Part shown: positions 1 through 9,426 of the stretch, piece by piece | Layout of the letters: the number at the start of each line of letters is the position of its first letter | How positions within the stretch are numbered: the stretch's first letter is position 1 | Assembly: GCF_014203735.1 (NCBI RefSeq) | Contig: NZ_JACHJQ010000009.1 | Coordinates: 310,001-374,000 of the forward strand | Length of the DNA: 64,000 bases | From: Actinophytocola algeriensis | Lineage (GTDB): Bacteria > Actinomycetota > Actinomycetes > Mycobacteriales > Pseudonocardiaceae | Direction: 5' to 3' | Translations under genes and position numbers: made by a program | Notes under the pieces: generated by a model | Databases searched by the model: none | What the model was told of the DNA's origin: nothing | What the model saw: only the letters and a program-made list of their open reading frames with translations

Positions 1-1
1 C

Positions 2-253
2 ATTCGCCCTGGTCGGCCGACCGCCGAGTACCTGCAGTTCGTGCTGAGCAGGATCACCCTCCCCGGGTCGATCTACCTCGGCATCATCGCGGTGTTGCCC
101 AACTTCTTCCTGGACATCACCGGTGACGGCCAGAACCAGAACTTCCCCTTCGGTGGTACAGCTGTTTTGATCATGGTTGGCGTCGGCCTTGACACCGTCA
201 AGCAGATCGAAAGCCAGCTCATGCAACGCAACTACGAAGGGTTCCTCAAGTGA
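2..253 (+). CDS. secY: SecY preprotein translocase subunit, C-terminal part
   Basis: The window opens inside this gene; only the last 83 codons are present. SecY is the membrane channel of the Sec secretion pathway. The visible part holds the last transmembrane segment ([21 protein letters not shown] region) and the conserved end QRNYEGFLK, which is nearly invariant in actinobacterial SecY. Its TGA stop overlaps the GTG start of adk by four bases, so the two are probably translationally coupled. The secY-adk-map order is standard at the end of the spc ribosomal operon. Identity is certain; the gene is cut only by the window edge. Confidence 0.95.
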   Translation: MRPGRPTAEYLQFVLSRITLPGSIYLGIIAVLPNFFLDITGDGQNQNFPFGGTAVLIMVGVGLDTVKQIESQLMQRNYEGFLK

Positions 254-804
254 CACGACTCGTTCTCGTCGGTCCGCCGGGTGCGGGCAAAGGCACTCAG
301 GCGACCGCGCTGAGCGAGAAGCTGAGCATTCCGCACATCTCCACCGGCGACCTGTTCCGCAAGAACATCGCCGAGGAGACCGAGCTCGGCAAGCAGGTCA
401 AGCACATCCTCGACAGCGGTGGCCTCGTCCCGGACGAGGTCACCAACCAGATGCTGATCGAGCGGCTCGAGCACCCCGACACGGCGAACGGCTTTCTGCT
501 GGACGGTTTCCCGCGCAACATCGGGCAGGCCGAGGTCCTGTCGAAGGAGCTCGCGGAGTCCGACCAGAAGCTCGACGCGGTCGTACAGCTCGTGGTCGAC
601 GAGGAGGTCGTCGTGAAGAGGCTGCTCACCCGCGGCCGCAGCGACGACAACGAGGACGTCATCCGCCACCGGCAGCACGTGTACCGGTCGGAGACCGCGC
701 CGCTCCTCGACTACTACCGGGACGTGCTGATCACCGTCGACGGCGTCGGCGCGGTCGACGAGATCACCGACCGGGTGCTTGCCGCGCTGCGCGACCGGAC
801 GTGA
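250..804 (+). CDS. adk: Adenylate kinase
   Basis: Catalyses ATP + AMP <-> 2 ADP in the cytoplasm. The 184-residue protein carries the P-loop GPPGAGKGT at residues 8-16, the AMP-binding stretch ISTGDLFR, the DGFPRN motif, and a short LID (around [13 protein letters not shown]) without zinc cysteines, as is usual for actinobacterial Adk of about 181-185 residues. The GTG start overlaps the secY stop (GTGA). map follows 41 bp downstream in the same direction. No oddities seen. Confidence 0.97.
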   Translation: MTRLVLVGPPGAGKGTQATALSEKLSIPHISTGDLFRKNIAEETELGKQVKHILDSGGLVPDEVTNQMLIERLEHPDTANGFLLDGFPRNIGQAEVLSKELAESDQKLDAVVQLVVDEEVVVKRLLTRGRSDDNEDVIRHRQHVYRSETAPLLDYYRDVLITVDGVGAVDEITDRVLAALRDRT

Positions 805-845
805 CCGGTGGCCTGTTCGGCACGTTGCTCCGGCGGCGTGACAGC

Positions 846-1613
846 ATGATCGAGCTGAAGACCCCAGCCGAGCTGGAGGCGATGCGCGCGGCCGGCCTGG
901 TGGTGGCGAAGGCGCTCGCGGCGGTCACGGCCGCCGTCCGCCCCGGTGTCAGCACGGGGGAGCTGGACGAGGTGGCGTTCCAGGTGATCCGCGACGCCGG
1001 GGCCGTTCCGTCGTTCCTCGGCTACCACGACTACCCGGCCACGATCTGCGCGTCGGTGAACCACCAGATCGTCCACGGCATCCCGTCGACCGACCAGGTC
1101 CTGGCAGAGGGCGACCTGATCTCGGTGGACTGCGGCGCCATCCTCGACGGCTGGCACGGCGACTCGGCCGTGACGCTGCCGGTGGGCACGATCTCGGCGG
1201 CCGACCAGGCGCTGTCCGACGCGACCAGGGCGTCGATGGAGGCCGGCATCAAGGCGGTCCGCCCGGACGGCAGGCTCACCGACATCTCACACGCCATCGA
1301 GGAGTCGGTCCACCGGTCCGAACGCGCGTCCGGCACGACGTACGGCATCGTCCGCGAGTACGGCGGCCACGGCATCGGGCGGGCCATGCACATGGAGCCG
1401 TTCCTGCCGAACTACGGCAAGCCGGGCAAGGGCCCCCGCCTCCGGGCCGGCATGGCGATCGCCATCGAACCGATGCTGACCATCGGCGGCGAGCAGACCC
1501 AGGAGCTCGACGACGGCTGGACCGTGGTCACCGCCGACGGCTCCAGGGCGGCCCACTGGGAACACACGGTGGCCATCACCGAAGACGGCCCGTGGGTGCT
1601 CACCGCGCCGTAG
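846..1613 (+). CDS. map: Methionine aminopeptidase, type I
   Basis: Removes the initiator methionine from nascent proteins; a two-metal M24A enzyme. The five metal ligands are visible in order: Asp in VDCGA, Asp in GDSAV, His in YGGHGIGR, Glu in AIEPML and Glu in HWEHTV. The length of 255 residues is normal. The ATG at 846 is chosen because the protein then begins [14 protein letters not shown], a typical start; the open frame runs further upstream but overlaps adk. The 3' end overlaps the convergent membrane protein gene by 14 bp, so transcripts from the two strands collide here. Confidence 0.95.
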   Translation: MIELKTPAELEAMRAAGLVVAKALAAVTAAVRPGVSTGELDEVAFQVIRDAGAVPSFLGYHDYPATICASVNHQIVHGIPSTDQVLAEGDLISVDCGAILDGWHGDSAVTLPVGTISAADQALSDATRASMEAGIKAVRPDGRLTDISHAIEESVHRSERASGTTYGIVREYGGHGIGRAMHMEPFLPNYGKPGKGPRLRAGMAIAIEPMLTIGGEQTQELDDGWTVVTADGSRAAHWEHTVAITEDGPWVLTAP

Positions 1614-2154
1614 CGGCACGGCGGGCGCGCTTGGCGGCCATGCCCCGGCCGATCGCAGGCAGGCACCACAGCACCGTCAGCAGGATGAACGGGACGAGGA
1701 ACACCAGCGCGTACAAGCTGTCCGAGCCGCCGTCCACCACGCCGTAGACGACCACGCCCATGGGGCCGAGCGTCAGGAATACGGTGAGGACGCGGGCCCA
1801 CCGCAGGCCGAAGCCCGCGAGCAACGCCATGACTCCCAGCAGGGCGACCGCGACCAGCGTCGCGGTCACGATGACGATGTCGGCCTCCGCGCTGGCGATG
1901 GCCTCCTTCCCGCCCTTCAGCCCCTTGCCGTCGCCGGAACCGCGGCCGGCCATGCCGTCGAACTGCTCCAGGAACTCCTTCTTGCGGTACATCTCCTGCA
2001 CCCAGAACATGGAGGCCACGGTCAGCAGCGCGGAGAGCACCACGGTGACCCACTTGACCACCGTCAGTGTCCGGGTCGACCGCGGCGGCACAGGTCCGTA
2101 GCCGTAGCCGTACGGTCCGGGCGCGGCAGGCGCCCACTGCTGTGGCTGGTGCAT
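1600..2154 (-). CDS. Proline/tyrosine-rich N-terminus, four-helix membrane protein of unknown function
   Basis: 184 residues. The first 27 are rich in Pro, Gly, Tyr and Gln and should face the cytoplasm. About four hydrophobic segments follow (around residues 33-51, 92-115, 121-140, 146-165), separated by a charged, Gly/Lys-rich loop, and the tail is Arg/Ala-rich. I do not recognise a named family; such Pro-rich small membrane proteins are common in actinomycetes. The gene stands alone and converges on map. A TAGCCT hexamer lies six bases before the ATG, so the mRNA may be leaderless. An 18-bp perfect palindrome lies 35-52 bp upstream of the start. Confidence 0.7.
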   Translation of the reverse strand: MHQPQQWAPAAPGPYGYGYGPVPPRSTRTLTVVKWVTVVLSALLTVASMFWVQEMYRKKEFLEQFDGMAGRGSGDGKGLKGGKEAIASAEADIVIVTATLVAVALLGVMALLAGFGLRWARVLTVFLTLGPMGVVVYGVVDGGSDSLYALVFLVPFILLTVLWCLPAIGRGMAAKRARRAATAR

Positions 2155-2188
2155 TCGGTCAGGCTAGGTAGCCCAGCCGGGTGGCTGG

Positions 2189-2206
2189 GTCAGGCGATCG
2201 CCTGAC
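2189..2206. promoter_or_regulatory. 18-bp perfect palindrome upstream of the membrane protein gene
   Basis: GTCAGGCGATCGCCTGAC reads identically on both strands. It lies 35 to 52 bp upstream of the ATG at 2154 (minus strand), near where the -35 region of a leaderless promoter would be. That position suits a dimeric regulator, but no regulator gene is adjacent, so a role as operator is inference. Confidence 0.4.
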
Positions 2207-2339
2207 ATCGGGCCGCCGGAGATGACAGAGGGTGAGAAAACGTCACCCCAGGGGGTCAAGTGGGCGGGTTACCATGGCGGGTAGGCCTCGTCTTCACGTG
2301 TACATAACCCCCTGAGTGCCGCTCCGTCAACAGCACGCG

Positions 2340-2345
2340 TACACT
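2340..2345 (+). promoter_or_regulatory. Possible -10 element for the infA operon
   Basis: The 319 bp between the membrane protein gene and infA hold no credible gene. TACACT at 2340-2345 fits the sigma-A -10 consensus TANNNT; no good -35 could be placed at 17-18 bp. If used, it leaves a leader of about 120 nt before infA, which includes the direct repeats at 2431-2456. TACATA at 2310-2315 is an alternative. Confidence 0.3.
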
Positions 2346-2430
2346 AGATCGGTGGCGCACTCGTTGCGCCGTCTCCGTCGTGCGTGTGAGCAGTTGGATA
2401 CATGCGCGGCGGGCTGCGTAAATCAGGACA

Positions 2431-2456
2431 CGTAGACCAAGACGCGTAGACCAAGA
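2431..2456 (+). repeat. Two direct repeats CGTAGACCAAGA in the infA leader
   Basis: The 12-mer CGTAGACCAAGA occurs at 2431-2442 and again at 2445-2456, a period of 14 bp, ending 17 bp before the infA start. The spacing (about 1.3 helical turns) would place two protein-binding sites on adjacent faces, or two copies in the mRNA leader. Function unknown. Confidence 0.7.
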
Positions 2457-2473
2457 AACGAAACGCGGAGGAC

Positions 2474-2695
2474 ATGGGCAAGAAGGACGGGGCCATCGAG
2501 GTCGAAGGCCGTGTGGTGGAGCCGCTCCCCAACGCGATGTTCCGTGTCGAGTTGGAGAACGGACACAAGGTCCTTGCACACATCAGCGGCAAGATGCGGC
2601 AGCACTACATCCGCATCCTGCCCGAGGACCGAGTGGTCGTGGAGCTGTCGCCCTACGACCTGTCCCGCGGCCGAATCGTCTACCGCTACAAGTAG
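2474..2695 (+). CDS. infA: Translation initiation factor IF-1
   Basis: 73-residue OB-fold protein that occupies the ribosomal A site during initiation. The start [21 protein letters not shown] and the conserved HISGKMR and YDLSRGRI stretches are diagnostic, and the length is standard. A GGAGG ribosome-binding site (CGCGGAGGAC) lies directly before the ATG. It is the first gene of the infA-rpmJ-rpsM-rpsK-rpsD-rpoA-rplQ block. Confidence 0.98.
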   Translation: MGKKDGAIEVEGRVVEPLPNAMFRVELENGHKVLAHISGKMRQHYIRILPEDRVVVELSPYDLSRGRIVYRYK

Positions 2696-2719
2696 AGCCA
2701 CCGATAGAGAGACAGGGAC

Positions 2720-2833
2720 GTGAAGGTCCAGCCGAGCGTCAAGAAGATCTGTGACAAGTGCAAGGTGATCCGCCGTCACGGCCGGGTCATGGTGATCTGC
2801 GAGAACCTGCGCCACAAACAGCGTCAGGGCTGA
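2720..2833 (+). CDS. rpmJ: 50S ribosomal protein bL36
   Basis: 37-residue protein read from GTG at 2720: [17 protein letters not shown] at the start, with the zinc-ribbon residues C11, C14, C27 and H32 (CDKC, then ICENLRH). This is the zinc-binding (C+) form. The gene is too short for routine ORF lists but its family and position between infA and rpsM are unmistakable. Confidence 0.97.
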   Translation: MKVQPSVKKICDKCKVIRRHGRVMVICENLRHKQRQG

Positions 2834-2869
2834 TCACAGCACAACACAAGAGGCCCTCCCCACACCTGC

Positions 2870-2930
2870 CGAGCCACACGGGCTCGGTTCACCTCCGGAC
2901 CAGGCCGGAGCCCGTCTGAGCACCGCTCAG
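2870..2930 (+). promoter_or_regulatory. Mutually exclusive hairpins in the rpmJ-rpsM intergenic leader
   Basis: The 147-nt gap before rpsM can fold two ways. CGAGCC (2870-2875) pairs with GGCTCG (2881-2886), or ACGGGCTC (2878-2885) pairs with GAGCCCGT (2908-2915); the two share bases and cannot form together. A third hairpin, CTGAGC with GCTCAG (2916-2921 and 2925-2930), can form with either. This is the geometry of an attenuator or of an S4/S13-type autoregulatory leader, but no U-tract is seen. Confidence 0.4.
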
Positions 2931-2980
2931 GCACACGGGGCGGTAGGGGAGCAGACCTGGAAGAACCTTCAAGAGGAGAT

Positions 2981-3361
2981 ATGGCACGCGTTGCTGGCGT
3001 CGACCTCCCCCGCGAAAAGCGGATGGAGATCGCGCTGACCTATATCTACGGCATCGGCCGTACCCGCTCCAAGGAGCTGCTGACCGCGACGGGCATCAGC
3101 CCGGACCTGCGGGCCAAGGACCTGTCCGACGAGGACGTGGTCAAGCTTCGTGAGCACATCGAGACCAACTTCAAGGTCGAGGGTGACCTCCGCCGCGAGG
3201 TGAACGCGGACATTCGCCGGAAGATCGAGATCGGCTGCTACGAGGGCCTTCGCTGGCGCCGCGGGCTGCCTGTCCGAGGCCAGCGCACGAAGACGAACGC
3301 TCGCACCCGCAAGGGCCCCAAGAAGACGGTCGCCGGCAAGAAGAAGGCTGGGAAGAAGTGA
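2981..3361 (+). CDS. rpsM: 30S ribosomal protein uS13
   Basis: 126-residue small-subunit head protein. The helix-turn region [21 protein letters not shown], the [19 protein letters not shown] stretch and the Lys-rich tail that reaches the P-site tRNA are all present. A strong AAGAGGAGAT site precedes the ATG. Its TGA stop overlaps the GTG start of an extra small ORF (3358-3546), which is unusual: rpsK normally follows directly. Confidence 0.98.
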   Translation: MARVAGVDLPREKRMEIALTYIYGIGRTRSKELLTATGISPDLRAKDLSDEDVVKLREHIETNFKVEGDLRREVNADIRRKIEIGCYEGLRWRRGLPVRGQRTKTNARTRKGPKKTVAGKKKAGKK

Positions 3362-3546
3362 GCACGGTCGTATCGGTCGTCCCGCAGCGGCGACGCAACC
3401 GTCAGTTCGTGGCACTGCAGGTGGCCCCCAAGGCCCGCCCGCAGGCACTTCGCGACCTGTACCGGGATTACGGCACGGTCATCCGTCACGCGGACCGCGA
3501 CTCGTCCACCGAGTCCGAGTCCGCCACCACCCAGACTTCGCGCTAA
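3358..3546 (+). CDS. 62-residue basic protein of unknown function between rpsM and rpsK
   Basis: A GTG start overlapping the rpsM stop (GTGA) opens a 62-codon frame that ends 18 bp before rpsK. The protein starts [17 protein letters not shown], has a central basic part ([15 protein letters not shown]) and a Ser/Thr/Glu-rich tail. About 85% of its third codon positions are G or C, much like the neighbouring ribosomal genes, which supports real translation. No named family is recognised. The coupled start and operon position suggest a ribosome-linked role, but that is inference. It could also be a non-functional spacer that happens to be open. Confidence 0.5.
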   Translation: MSTVVSVVPQRRRNRQFVALQVAPKARPQALRDLYRDYGTVIRHADRDSSTESESATTQTSR

Positions 3547-3564
3547 CAGGAGCTCCCGAAAGAC

Positions 3565-3972
3565 ATGCCACCCAAGTCCCGTCAGGGCGCCGGGGTCAAG
3601 AAGGTCCGGCGCAAGGAAAAGAAGAACGTCGCTCACGGCCACGCGCACATCAAGAGCACGTTCAACAACACCATCGTCTCCATCACGGACCCGAGCGGCA
3701 ACGTGATCAGCTGGGCGTCCAGCGGCCACGTCGGCTTCAAGGGCTCGCGCAAGTCCACCCCGTTCGCCGCTCAGATGGCCGCCGAGAACGCGGCCCGCAA
3801 GGCGGCCGAGCACGGCATGCGCAAGGTCGACGTCTTCGTGAAGGGCCCCGGCTCCGGCCGGGAGACCGCGATCCGCTCGCTGCAGGCGGCGGGCCTCGAG
3901 GTCGGCACCATCCAGGACGTCACGCCGCAGCCGCACAACGGGTGCCGCCCGCCCAAGCGGCGCCGGGTTTGA
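3565..3972 (+). CDS. rpsK: 30S ribosomal protein uS11
   Basis: 135-residue platform protein. Diagnostic stretches are [44 protein letters not shown] and the end [16 protein letters not shown]. Normal length. A CAGGAGCT ribosome-binding site lies about 14 bp before the ATG. rpsD follows 17 bp downstream. Confidence 0.98.
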   Translation: MPPKSRQGAGVKKVRRKEKKNVAHGHAHIKSTFNNTIVSITDPSGNVISWASSGHVGFKGSRKSTPFAAQMAAENAARKAAEHGMRKVDVFVKGPGSGRETAIRSLQAAGLEVGTIQDVTPQPHNGCRPPKRRRV

Positions 3973-3989
3973 GGGGGGACTGAGAAAAA

Positions 3990-4595
3990 ATGGCTCGTTA
4001 TACCGGACCTGTCACCCGCAAGTCCCGCCGCTTCAAGGTCGACCTGGTCGGCGGCGACCGCTCGTTCGAGCGTCGTCCGTACCCGCCCGGTCAGCACGGC
4101 CGCGGCCGCATCAAGGAGAGCGAGTACCTGCTTCAGCTTCAGGAGAAGCAGAAGGCTCGCTACACGTACGGCGTGCTGGAGCGTCAGTTCCGCCGCTACT
4201 ACGAGCAGGCCGCGCGCACCAAGGGCAAGACCGGTGAGGCACTGCTGCAGCTCCTCGAGGCCCGCCTCGACAACGTGGTGTACCGCGCGGGCCTCGCCCG
4301 CACGCGCCGCCAGGCCCGGCAGCTCGTGTCGCACGGTCACTTCATCGTGAACGGCAAGAAGGTCAACGTCCCGAGCTTCCAGGTGTCGAAGTTCGACATC
4401 ATCGACGTGAAGCAGAAGTCGCTGGGCACGCTGCCGTTCGTGGCCGCCAAGGAGTCCTTCGGCGACCGGCCCATCCCGGGCTGGCTGCAGGTCGTGCCGA
4501 ACACGCTCCGCATCCTCGTGCACCAGCTGCCCGAGCGCGCACAGATCGATGTGCCCGTGCAGGAGCAGCTGATCGTCGAGTTCTACTCGAAGTGA
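3990..4595 (+). CDS. rpsD: 30S ribosomal protein uS4
   Basis: 201-residue primary 16S rRNA-binding protein and, in many bacteria, translational repressor of its own operon. It begins MARYTGPVTRKSRRFKVDL and holds the S4 RNA-binding fold around residues 90-150 (RLDNVVYRAGLARTRRQARQ). This is the actinobacterial short form without an N-terminal zinc cluster. A G+C-rich hairpin follows between rpsD and rpoA. Confidence 0.98.
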   Translation: MARYTGPVTRKSRRFKVDLVGGDRSFERRPYPPGQHGRGRIKESEYLLQLQEKQKARYTYGVLERQFRRYYEQAARTKGKTGEALLQLLEARLDNVVYRAGLARTRRQARQLVSHGHFIVNGKKVNVPSFQVSKFDIIDVKQKSLGTLPFVAAKESFGDRPIPGWLQVVPNTLRILVHQLPERAQIDVPVQEQLIVEFYSK

Positions 4596-4604
4596 TCCAT
4601 GCCT

Positions 4605-4632
4605 GGCGGTGGCCCGTTCCCGGGCCGCCGCC
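4605..4632 (+). terminator. Strong hairpin between rpsD and rpoA
   Basis: GGCGGTGGCCCG (4605-4616) pairs with CGGGCCGCCGCC (4621-4632) over 12 bp with one G-T wobble and a TTCC loop. There is no T-run. It may act as a partial terminator or as an RNA-processing/stability hairpin that sets rpoA output relative to the ribosomal genes. Confidence 0.55.
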
Positions 4633-4691
4633 GGGTTCATCTCCGGTGGGCGTCAAATAGCGGTCGCCCCTGAGGTAAAGGAAACAAGAAA

Positions 4692-5750
4692 GTGCTGATT
4701 TCTCAGCGGCCCTCGCTCGGCGAGGAGCCGGTCAACGAGACGCGCTCCCGGTTCACCATCGAGCCGCTGGAGCCGGGTTTCGGCTACACGCTGGGCAACT
4801 CGCTGCGGCGGACCCTGCTGTCGTCGATCCCGGGTGCGTCCGTCACGAGCATCCGCATCGACGGTGTGCTGCACGAGTTCACCACCGTGCCGGGCGTGAA
4901 GGAAGACGTCACCGACATCATCCTGAACCTCAAGGAGCTCGTCGTCAGCTCCGAGGAGGACGAGCCGGTCACGATGTACCTGCGCAAGCAGGGCCCGGGT
5001 GAGGTCACCGCGGGCGACATCGTGCCGCCGGCCGGTGTCACCGTGCACAACCCCGATCTCCACATCGCCACGCTGAACGGCAAGGGCAAGCTGGAGATCG
5101 AGCTCGTCGTCGAGCGCGGCCGCGGTTACGTGCCCGCGGTGCAGAACAAGCAGGCTGGCGCCGAGATCGGCCGCATCCCGGTCGACTCGATCTACTCGCC
5201 GGTGCTGCGGGTCACCTACAAGGTCGAGGCGACGCGTGTCGAGCAGCGCACCGACTTCGACCGGCTGATCCTCGACGTCGAGACGAAGCCGTCGATCACC
5301 CCGCGGGACGCCGTCGCGTCGGCCGGCAAGACGCTGGTCGAGCTGTTCGGTCTCGCCCGCGAGCTGAACGTGGACGCCGAGGGGATCGAGATCGGTCCGT
5401 CGCCGCAGGAGGCGGACACCATCGCCGCCTACGCGATGCCGATCGAGGACCTCGACCTCACCGTGCGTTCGTACAACTGCCTCAAGCGCGAGGGCATCCA
5501 CACCGTGGGTGAGCTCGTCTCGCGCAGCGAGGCCGATCTGCTGGACATCCGCAACTTCGGCGCGAAGTCGATCGACGAGGTCAAGATGAAGCTCGTCGGT
5601 CTCGGCCTGGCACTGAAGGACAGCCCGCCCGGGTTCGACCCGACCACCGCCGCCTCGGACTACTCGAGCGAGGGCTGGTCGGACAGCGGCGTTGGCGCGG
5701 ACACCGGCAGTGACGATGGCCAGGACTACGCGGAGACGGAGCAGCTGTAA
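4692..5750 (+). CDS. rpoA: RNA polymerase alpha subunit
   Basis: 352 residues. The N-terminal assembly domain (residues about 20-230, with [20 protein letters not shown]) is followed by a linker and the C-terminal domain (about 255-320, [14 protein letters not shown] and [14 protein letters not shown]) that contacts UP elements and activators. The Asp/Ser/Gly-rich acidic tail after residue 325 is typical for actinobacteria. The GTG start at 4692 is supported by AGGTAAAGGAA about 7-15 bp upstream. The TAA stop overlaps the rplQ ATG by one base (TAATG). Confidence 0.97.
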   Translation: MLISQRPSLGEEPVNETRSRFTIEPLEPGFGYTLGNSLRRTLLSSIPGASVTSIRIDGVLHEFTTVPGVKEDVTDIILNLKELVVSSEEDEPVTMYLRKQGPGEVTAGDIVPPAGVTVHNPDLHIATLNGKGKLEIELVVERGRGYVPAVQNKQAGAEIGRIPVDSIYSPVLRVTYKVEATRVEQRTDFDRLILDVETKPSITPRDAVASAGKTLVELFGLARELNVDAEGIEIGPSPQEADTIAAYAMPIEDLDLTVRSYNCLKREGIHTVGELVSRSEADLLDIRNFGAKSIDEVKMKLVGLGLALKDSPPGFDPTTAASDYSSEGWSDSGVGADTGSDDGQDYAETEQL

Positions 5751-6463
5751 TGCCCACGCCAACCAAGGGCGCCCGCCTGGGCGGCTCGCCGGCCCACGAG
5801 CGGCTGATGCTGGCAAACCTCGCCACATCGCTGTTCCAGCACGGCCGGATCACCACCACCCAGGCCAAGGCCAAGAAGCTGCGGCCGTACGCGGAGCGCC
5901 TGATCACCAAGGCGAAGGTGGGTGACCTCCACAACCGCCGCATGATCATGAAGGTGATCCGCGACCAGGAGGTCGTGCACCGTCTCGTCACGGAGATCGG
6001 CCCGTTCTTCGCGGACCGCAACGGCGGCTACACCCGCATCCTGAAGACGATCCCGCGCAAGGGCGACAACGCCCCCATGGCGATCATCGAACTGGTGCAG
6101 GAGAAGACCGTCACCGCGGAGGCCGAGGCCGCGCGCAAGACGAAGTTCGCCAAGGACGAGAAGCCCGCCGCGACCGAGGCCCCCGCCGAGGACACGGCTG
6201 CTGCCGAGGCCCCGGCGGACGTCGAAGTCGAGGAGAGCACGTCGGACGACGAGCACCCCTACGGCGCGGGCAGCCGCGCCGCGCTGGAGGACGGTTCGCA
6301 GCCCGAGGGCTTCCCGATCAAGGGCAACGCCGACTCGATGCTGTACCACGAGCCGGACACGCAGTACTACGACCGGACCGTCGCCGAGGTGTGGTTCGCC
6401 ACCGCCGAGGACGCGGAGGCCGCGGGCTTCAGCAAGCCCACGTCGCAGGAAGACGAGTCCTGA
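5750..6463 (+). CDS. rplQ: 50S ribosomal protein bL17 with a long C-terminal extension
   Basis: Residues 1-118 are a normal bL17 ([20 protein letters not shown], then [21 protein letters not shown]). An Ala/Glu/Pro-rich linker (about 120-163) leads to a second conserved block of about 60 residues, with [52 protein letters not shown] recall this block from other actinobacterial bL17s and a few unrelated proteins under the name sunset domain; its function is not established. Total length 237, about twice the core protein. It is the last ribosomal gene of the block and is followed by a strong hairpin. Confidence 0.93.
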   Translation: MPTPTKGARLGGSPAHERLMLANLATSLFQHGRITTTQAKAKKLRPYAERLITKAKVGDLHNRRMIMKVIRDQEVVHRLVTEIGPFFADRNGGYTRILKTIPRKGDNAPMAIIELVQEKTVTAEAEAARKTKFAKDEKPAATEAPAEDTAAAEAPADVEVEESTSDDEHPYGAGSRAALEDGSQPEGFPIKGNADSMLYHEPDTQYYDRTVAEVWFATAEDAEAAGFSKPTSQEDES

Positions 6464-6478
6464 CCGGTTTCGCTCCGC

Positions 6479-6512
6479 ACGAGCCCGTCACCCCCAGGGG
6501 TGGCGGGCTCGT
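6479..6512 (+). terminator. 16-bp hairpin after rplQ
   Basis: The arm ACGAGCCCGTCACCCC (6479-6494) pairs with GGGGTGGCGGGCTCGT (6497-6512), with a single T-G wobble. This is the strongest hairpin in the ribosomal block. It ends eight bases before the chosen truA ATG, so it could end most rplQ transcripts and also hide the truA ribosome-binding region. Confidence 0.75.
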
Positions 6513-6519
6513 CCGGTTC

Positions 6520-7290
6520 ATGCTCGGCATCGCCTACGACGGCACGGATTTCTCCGGCTGGGCGCGGCAGCCCGGCCGCCGCACGGTGTGCGGGGTCATC
6601 GAGGACACCCTGTCGATGGTCCTGCGCCACGACGTCCGCCTGACGGTCGCGGGCCGCACCGACGCCGGTGTGCACGCGTCGGGCCAGGTGGCGCACACGG
6701 ACGTGCCCGCGGTGCCGGATCTGAACCGCCTGGCCCGCGCGCTGCCCTCGGACGTCCGCGTCCACTCGATCTCCGTGGCACCGCCGGGCTTCGACGCCCG
6801 CTTCTCCGCGGTGCGCAGGCACTACCGCTACCGGCTGTGCGACCGCCAGTGGTCCGCGGACCCGTTGCGCCGCAACGACACGGTGACGTGGCCGCGCCTG
6901 CTGGACGTGCCCGCGATGAACGAGGCGTCGGCGCGTCTGGTCGGCCTGAACGACTTCGTGGCCTTCTGCCGCCGCCGCGAAGGCGCGACCACCATCCGCG
7001 ACCTGCAGCGCCTGTCATGGACACGCGACGGCGACGTGGTGACGGCGCACGTGTCCGCGGACGCGTTCTGCCACTCGATGGTGCGCAGCCTCGTCGGTGC
7101 GCTGCTGGCGGTGGGCGAGGGCCGCAAGGCCGCGGAGTGGCCGGGTTCGCTGCTGACGGCGGGAACCCGCCCGAGCACGATCACGGTCGCGCCCGCGCAC
7201 GGCCTGACGCTGACAGGTGTCGACTACCCGCCGCCGGACCAGCTGGCCGCCCGCGCGGAGCAGACCCGCAACATCCGCGAACACCTCTGA
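6520..7290 (+). CDS. truA: tRNA pseudouridine(38-40) synthase TruA
   Basis: Converts U38-U40 in the anticodon arm of tRNAs to pseudouridine. [13 protein letters not shown] at the start and [10 protein letters not shown] with catalytic Asp48 identify the family; [18 protein letters not shown] near the C-terminus is also typical. 256 residues, normal. The start is uncertain: ATG 6520 gives [10 protein letters not shown], slightly short, and no ATG/GTG/TTG lies upstream in frame before rplQ. The only in-frame alternative is a CTG at 6460 that overlaps the rplQ stop, which would put the hairpin inside the coding region. Confidence 0.93.
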   Translation: MLGIAYDGTDFSGWARQPGRRTVCGVIEDTLSMVLRHDVRLTVAGRTDAGVHASGQVAHTDVPAVPDLNRLARALPSDVRVHSISVAPPGFDARFSAVRRHYRYRLCDRQWSADPLRRNDTVTWPRLLDVPAMNEASARLVGLNDFVAFCRRREGATTIRDLQRLSWTRDGDVVTAHVSADAFCHSMVRSLVGALLAVGEGRKAAEWPGSLLTAGTRPSTITVAPAHGLTLTGVDYPPPDQLAARAEQTRNIREHL

Positions 7291-7446
7291 GGCCGGCCGT
7301 CGCGGTCGGGTGACACTCCAGCGGAACCCGCGCTGCGCCGCTGCGACACGGCTCAGGGAACGCAACCACCGCCTCGGCGGCCACCTGCCGACGCCACGTT
7401 GGCTCGCCGGGCCCGCGCTCGCCCGCCGCGCGCCTGTCCGGCGCCC

Positions 7447-7494
7447 CGGCTGGCCTCCGGCCCCCTCGAACCACGCTACGGCACGGCACCGACA
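7447..7494 (-). repeat. PafBC-type promoter motif with GGCCGGAGGCC tail, copy 1
   Basis: On the minus strand TGTCGGTG (7487-7494) is followed after exactly 8 bp by TAGCGT (7473-7478) and then by GGGGGCCGGAGGCC (down to about 7453). The same arrangement recurs at 15416 (plus) and 36722 (minus). The motif matches the RecA-independent DNA-damage promoter consensus of mycobacteria. No gene lies in a position to be transcribed from it: leftward it runs into the 3' end of truA. The rest of the 386-bp gap (7291-7676) holds a DnaA-box pair and the protease terminator. Confidence 0.6.
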
Positions 7495-7518
7495 GCAACG
7501 GGTCGCTGAGCCCCGCCC

Positions 7519-7546
7519 TGTGGACAACCAGCCCACCTGTGGACAA
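7519..7546 (-). other. Pair of DnaA-box-like 9-mers, 19 bp apart
   Basis: TGTGGACAA occurs at 7519-7527 and 7538-7546; on the minus strand this is TTGTCCACA, the high-GC actinomycete DnaA box. The 19-bp period is the same as in the dispersed elements at 24.9, 36.7 and 46.6 kb, but the conserved 50-bp core of those elements is absent here. Confidence 0.6.
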
Positions 7547-7628
7547 CCGCCCTCGGAGCCGACGGGAGTGTCGGTGGTCCGTGCGAGGCTTGAACCGGGG
7601 GCCGGAGGCCAGAGGCCACACGTGGAAC

Positions 7629-7661
7629 GGCGCTCCCCACCACGAACGGGCGGGGAGCGCC
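7629..7661 (-). terminator. Terminator hairpin of the subtilisin-type protease gene
   Basis: GGCGCTCCCC (7629-7638) and GGGGAGCGCC (7652-7661) form a perfect 10-bp stem with a 13-base loop, 16 bp beyond the protease stop codon. No T-run, as is normal in high-GC actinomycetes. Confidence 0.7.
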
Positions 7662-7676
7662 GGAACAACTGCCAGG

Positions 7677-9218
<1,542 letters not shown>

Positions 9219-9426
9219 GTGTGTTTCTCCTTGTCGCAGGGCACGTGCGGCCTCAGCCCTCGATGAGGTCCCGCCCGTGTGTTCAAGGTCAACATTCGCT
9301 GGAAATGATCACTCGAACAAGAAACGCAAGTAGGTACTTTTGAACAACCGACCACGCTGTGGGAAGAGGTTCGGCTGAACGGTCCTGGAAGTTGGCCCGG
9401 GTGCCGCGTCCCGGCCGGGCCGTTCC

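Noticed and set aside
2191-2204. GCGATCGC octamer resembling the cyanobacterial HIP1 repeat
   Set aside because: A single occurrence within a longer palindrome in a high-GC genome; no sign of a repeat family.
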